Shown here: piece after piece, positions 6,803-7,901 of the stretch
Layout: each line of letters opens with the position of its first letter
How positions within the stretch are numbered: position 1 is the stretch's first letter
From: Halieaceae bacterium
GTDB lineage: Bacteria; Pseudomonadota; Gammaproteobacteria; Pseudomonadales; Halieaceae
Assembly: GCA_002705465.1 (NCBI GenBank)
Contig: PAGS01000018.1
Coordinates: forward strand, 1-7,901
Direction of reading: 5' to 3'
Length of the DNA: 7,901 nt
Program-made: the position numbers and the translations under genes
Notes under the pieces: generated by a model
What the model was told of the DNA's origin: nothing
Databases searched by the model: none
The model's input: only the letters and a program-made list of their open reading frames with translations

Positions 6803-7564
6803 ATGGCCAGTCGGAAAACAGCAGCCAAAAAAGCGCCCGCCAAGAAAAAAGCCGTCGTCAAAAAAGCACCAGCCAAGAAAAAAGCCGTCGCCAAAAAAGC
6901 AGCAGCCAAGAAAAAAGCCGTCGCCAAAAAAGCAGCAGCCAAGAAAAAAGCCGTCGCCAAAAAAGCACCAGCCAAGAAAAAAGTCGTCGCCAAAAAAGCA
7001 CCAGCCAAGAAAAAAGCCGTCGCCAAAAAAGCACCAGCCAAGAAAAAGGCCGTCGCCAAAAAAGCGCCCGCCAAGAAAAAGGCCGCCGCTAAAAAAGCGC
7101 CCGCTAAGGCGACCTCTTCAGGGAAGCTGGCGAGAGCCGTCGGTGAACTTCAAAAATTCGACGACTTCAAGCCTTACAAGCCCGGCCGCAGTGAGAGCTA
7201 CATGAATAACGAGCAAATTGAGCACTTCCGCGGTATTTTGCTGAACTGGCGGAGTGAGTTGGTTGATGAGATGTCCCGCACGGTCTCACACATGAAAGAT
7301 GAGGCGGCCAATTTTCCTGACCCCGCGGATCGCGCCACACAGGAGGAAGAATTCAGCCTGGAGTTGCGGACACGGGACAGAGAGCGCAAATTGATCAAGA
7401 AAATTGATTCCACGCTCGACCGCCTTCAAAACGACGATTATGGATACTGCGATGCCTGTGGTATCGAAATTGGCATCCAACGCCTCGAAGCACGACCCAC
7501 CGCCACCATGTGTATCGATTGCAAGACGCTGGCGGAAATTAAGGAGCGGCAGGAGCTGGGTTGA
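6803..7564 (+). CDS. dksA: RNA polymerase-binding transcription factor DksA with histone H1-like Lys/Ala-rich N-terminal tail
   Basis: DksA binds in the secondary channel of RNA polymerase and, with ppGpp, represses rRNA promoters and activates amino-acid promoters. The protein has 253 residues against 151 in E. coli. Residues from about 120 on form a complete Dks[15 protein letters not shown] (133-146), a coiled coil whose tip FPDPADRA keeps the functional Asp173, Asp176 and Ala178 (E. coli Asp71, Asp74, Ala76), [21 protein letters not shown] (181-201), and a zinc finger with Cys216, Cys219, Cys237 and Cys240. Residues 1-12 and eight 11-residue repeats (13-100, consensus [11 protein letters not shown]) make a strongly basic, probably disordered tail with 43 lysines in the first 100 residues; such tails occur in AlgP and bacterial H1-like proteins and suggest nucleic-acid binding. 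ATG 6803 is chosen ([18 protein letters not shown] about 10 nt upstream); an in-frame GTG at 6746 lacks support. It is co-transcribed with gluQ, which it overlaps by 4 nt. Confidence 0.95.
   Translation: MASRKTAAKKAPAKKKAVVKKAPAKKKAVAKKAAAKKKAVAKKAAAKKKAVAKKAPAKKKVVAKKAPAKKKAVAKKAPAKKKAVAKKAPAKKKAAAKKAPAKATSSGKLARAVGELQKFDDFKPYKPGRSESYMNNEQIEHFRGILLNWRSELVDEMSRTVSHMKDEAANFPDPADRATQEEEFSLELRTRDRERKLIKKIDSTLDRLQNDDYGYCDACGIEIGIQRLEARPTATMCIDCKTLAEIKERQELG
6839..7102 (+). repeat. Eight-copy 33-bp tandem repeat encoding the DksA tail
   Basis: Eight direct copies of a 33-bp unit (GCC AAG AAA AAA GCC GTC, then GCC AAA AAA GCA CCA) lie end to end and in frame, each encoding 11 residues. Units 2 and 3 are identical to each other, as are units 4 and 6. 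The others differ by a few bases: GCA-GCA in place of GCA-CCA at the end, GTC for GCC in unit 5, and AAG and GCG-CCC codons in units 7-8. Near identity at silent positions points to recent duplication or homogenisation rather than old divergence. The length is a multiple of three, so copy-number change would not break the dksA frame. It is a protein-coding minisatellite, with no spacers as in CRISPR. Confidence 0.95.
7551..7555 (+). promoter_or_regulatory. Ribosome binding site of gluQ inside the dksA end
   Basis: AGGAG lies in the last codons of dksA, 5 nt before TTG at 7561. The gluQ frame is closed upstream by TAA at 7540, and no ATG, GTG or TTG occurs between that stop and 7561, nor downstream before the conserved GRFAPSP motif. 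The site therefore fixes the TTG as the start. Confidence 0.75.
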
Positions 7565-7901
7565 TCACATCGGCCGCCGCATCATCCTCTGAACCATACC
7601 GAGGGCGTTTCGCGCCCTCACCCACAGGTCCCTTGCACGCAGGCTCGTTGGTCGCGGCACTCGCCAGCTTTCTGGATGCGCGCCACCAGGGCGGTGTTTG
7701 GCAGGTGCGTTTTGACGATATCGATCCACCCAGAGCGGCAGAGGGCAGCGAGCGAACCATCATTGCGGCGCTGCGCGGCCACGGGCTTCACTGGGACGGA
7801 CCCATCCTTTATCAGTCTAAGCACAGCGAGAGATATGAATCTGCATTGCAGACACTCTGGCAGTTGGAGTACCTGTTCCGATGCATCTGCACTCGCACCA
7901 C
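7561..7901 (+). CDS. gluQ: Glutamyl-Q tRNA(Asp) synthetase, C-terminus cut by window edge
   Basis: Truncated paralogue of glutamyl-tRNA synthetase that activates glutamate and attaches it to the queuosine base at the wobble position of tRNA-Asp, instead of to a tRNA 3' end. The first 113 residues are present (E. coli GluQ is about 300). They show [16 protein letters not shown], the class I HIGH-type motif (HAGS here, HFGS in E. coli), then [13 protein letters not shown] matching the E. coli RIEDIDPPR region, GLHWDG, and CICTR with the first cysteines of the zinc site. The start is TTG at 7561 in a TTGA overlap with the dksA stop, with AGGAG 5 nt upstream, so translation is probably coupled to dksA. 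The dksA-gluQ order is the same in E. coli and Shigella. It lacks any separate promoter visible here, and the KMSKS-like region lies outside the window. Confidence 0.93.
   Translation, partial: MITSAAASSSEPYRGRFAPSPTGPLHAGSLVAALASFLDARHQGGVWQVRFDDIDPPRAAEGSERTIIAALRGHGLHWDGPILYQSKHSERYESALQTLWQLEYLFRCICTRT
7601..7619 (+). other. GC-rich hairpin at the start of gluQ
   Basis: GAGGGCG (7601-7607) and CGCCCTC (7613-7619) form a perfect 7-bp stem with a TTTCG loop, 40 nt inside gluQ. There is no T run behind it, so it is not a standard terminator. It overlaps the codons of the conserved RGRFAPS motif, which may by itself explain the base composition; attenuation between dksA and gluQ is only a possibility. 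Confidence 0.35.

Noticed and set aside
6649..7074. Minus-strand open frame of 141 residues with repeated hydrophobic [11 protein letters not shown] units, resembling a membrane protein
   Set aside because: It is the exact antisense of the dksA repeat: Lys/Ala codons read backwards give Phe, Leu and Ala. It has no family resemblance outside the repeat, and dksA explains the region.
6652..7092. Plus-strand frame with [15 protein letters not shown] repeats
   Set aside because: It is the shifted frame of the same 33-bp array; because the unit is a multiple of three, all frames stay open. It lacks a DksA-like continuation or a ribosome site.
6839..7102. A6G runs as programmed -1 frameshift sites like the dnaX slippery heptamer
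   Set aside because: In the dksA frame the runs are read as AAA AAA G, not A AAA AAG, so the heptamer is out of register, and no stimulatory structure was seen.
6839..7102. Direct repeat array as a possible CRISPR
   Set aside because: Units are contiguous with no unique spacers and are in frame within a clear coding gene.

Overview
The window is dense, housekeeping-type chromosome from a gammaproteobacterium. The evidence is a typical proteobacterial DksA, an Mpl ligase of E. coli length, SfsA, and the dksA-gluQ order also found in enterics. A pyrophosphate-type phosphofructokinase and a DksA with a lysine/alanine tail fit a marine or other non-enteric lineage; OM60/NOR5-like Halieaceae is my guess from memory, not something the sequence proves. 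I see no insertion sequence, phage gene, CRISPR array, tRNA or rRNA, and no gene-free stretch above 300 bases.

Layout. Positions 1-3820 hold a minus-strand pair: mpl (murein tripeptide ligase, 3820-2444) followed 2 nt later by an RND-superfamily exporter (2441 to beyond position 1, C-terminus missing). A gap of about 100 bp separates mpl from the divergent, plus-strand PPi-type phosphofructokinase (3922-5181). That gene converges on a second minus-strand pair, sfsA (6635-5928) and an M15-family metallopeptidase (5931-5230), joined by an ATGA overlap. A hairpin sits between the converging ends. A 167-bp divergent region then separates sfsA from dksA (6803-7564, plus), which overlaps gluQ (from 7561, cut by the window end) through TTGA.

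How the genes relate. Mpl and the M15 peptidase both concern peptidoglycan peptides: Mpl recycles murein tripeptide, and the M15 protein, without a signal peptide, looks cytoplasmic. DksA (stringent-response factor acting on RNA polymerase) and GluQ (glutamylates queuosine on tRNA-Asp) link transcription control to tRNA modification. The phosphofructokinase is the glycolytic step.

The most unusual item is DksA. A complete DksA core is preceded by about 100 residues made of eight 11-residue Lys/Ala repeats, resembling histone H1-like tails, encoded by a nearly perfect 33-bp tandem repeat. Two genes (mpl and gluQ) appear to start at TTG. The rest is ordinary, and I do not see a new multi-gene system.
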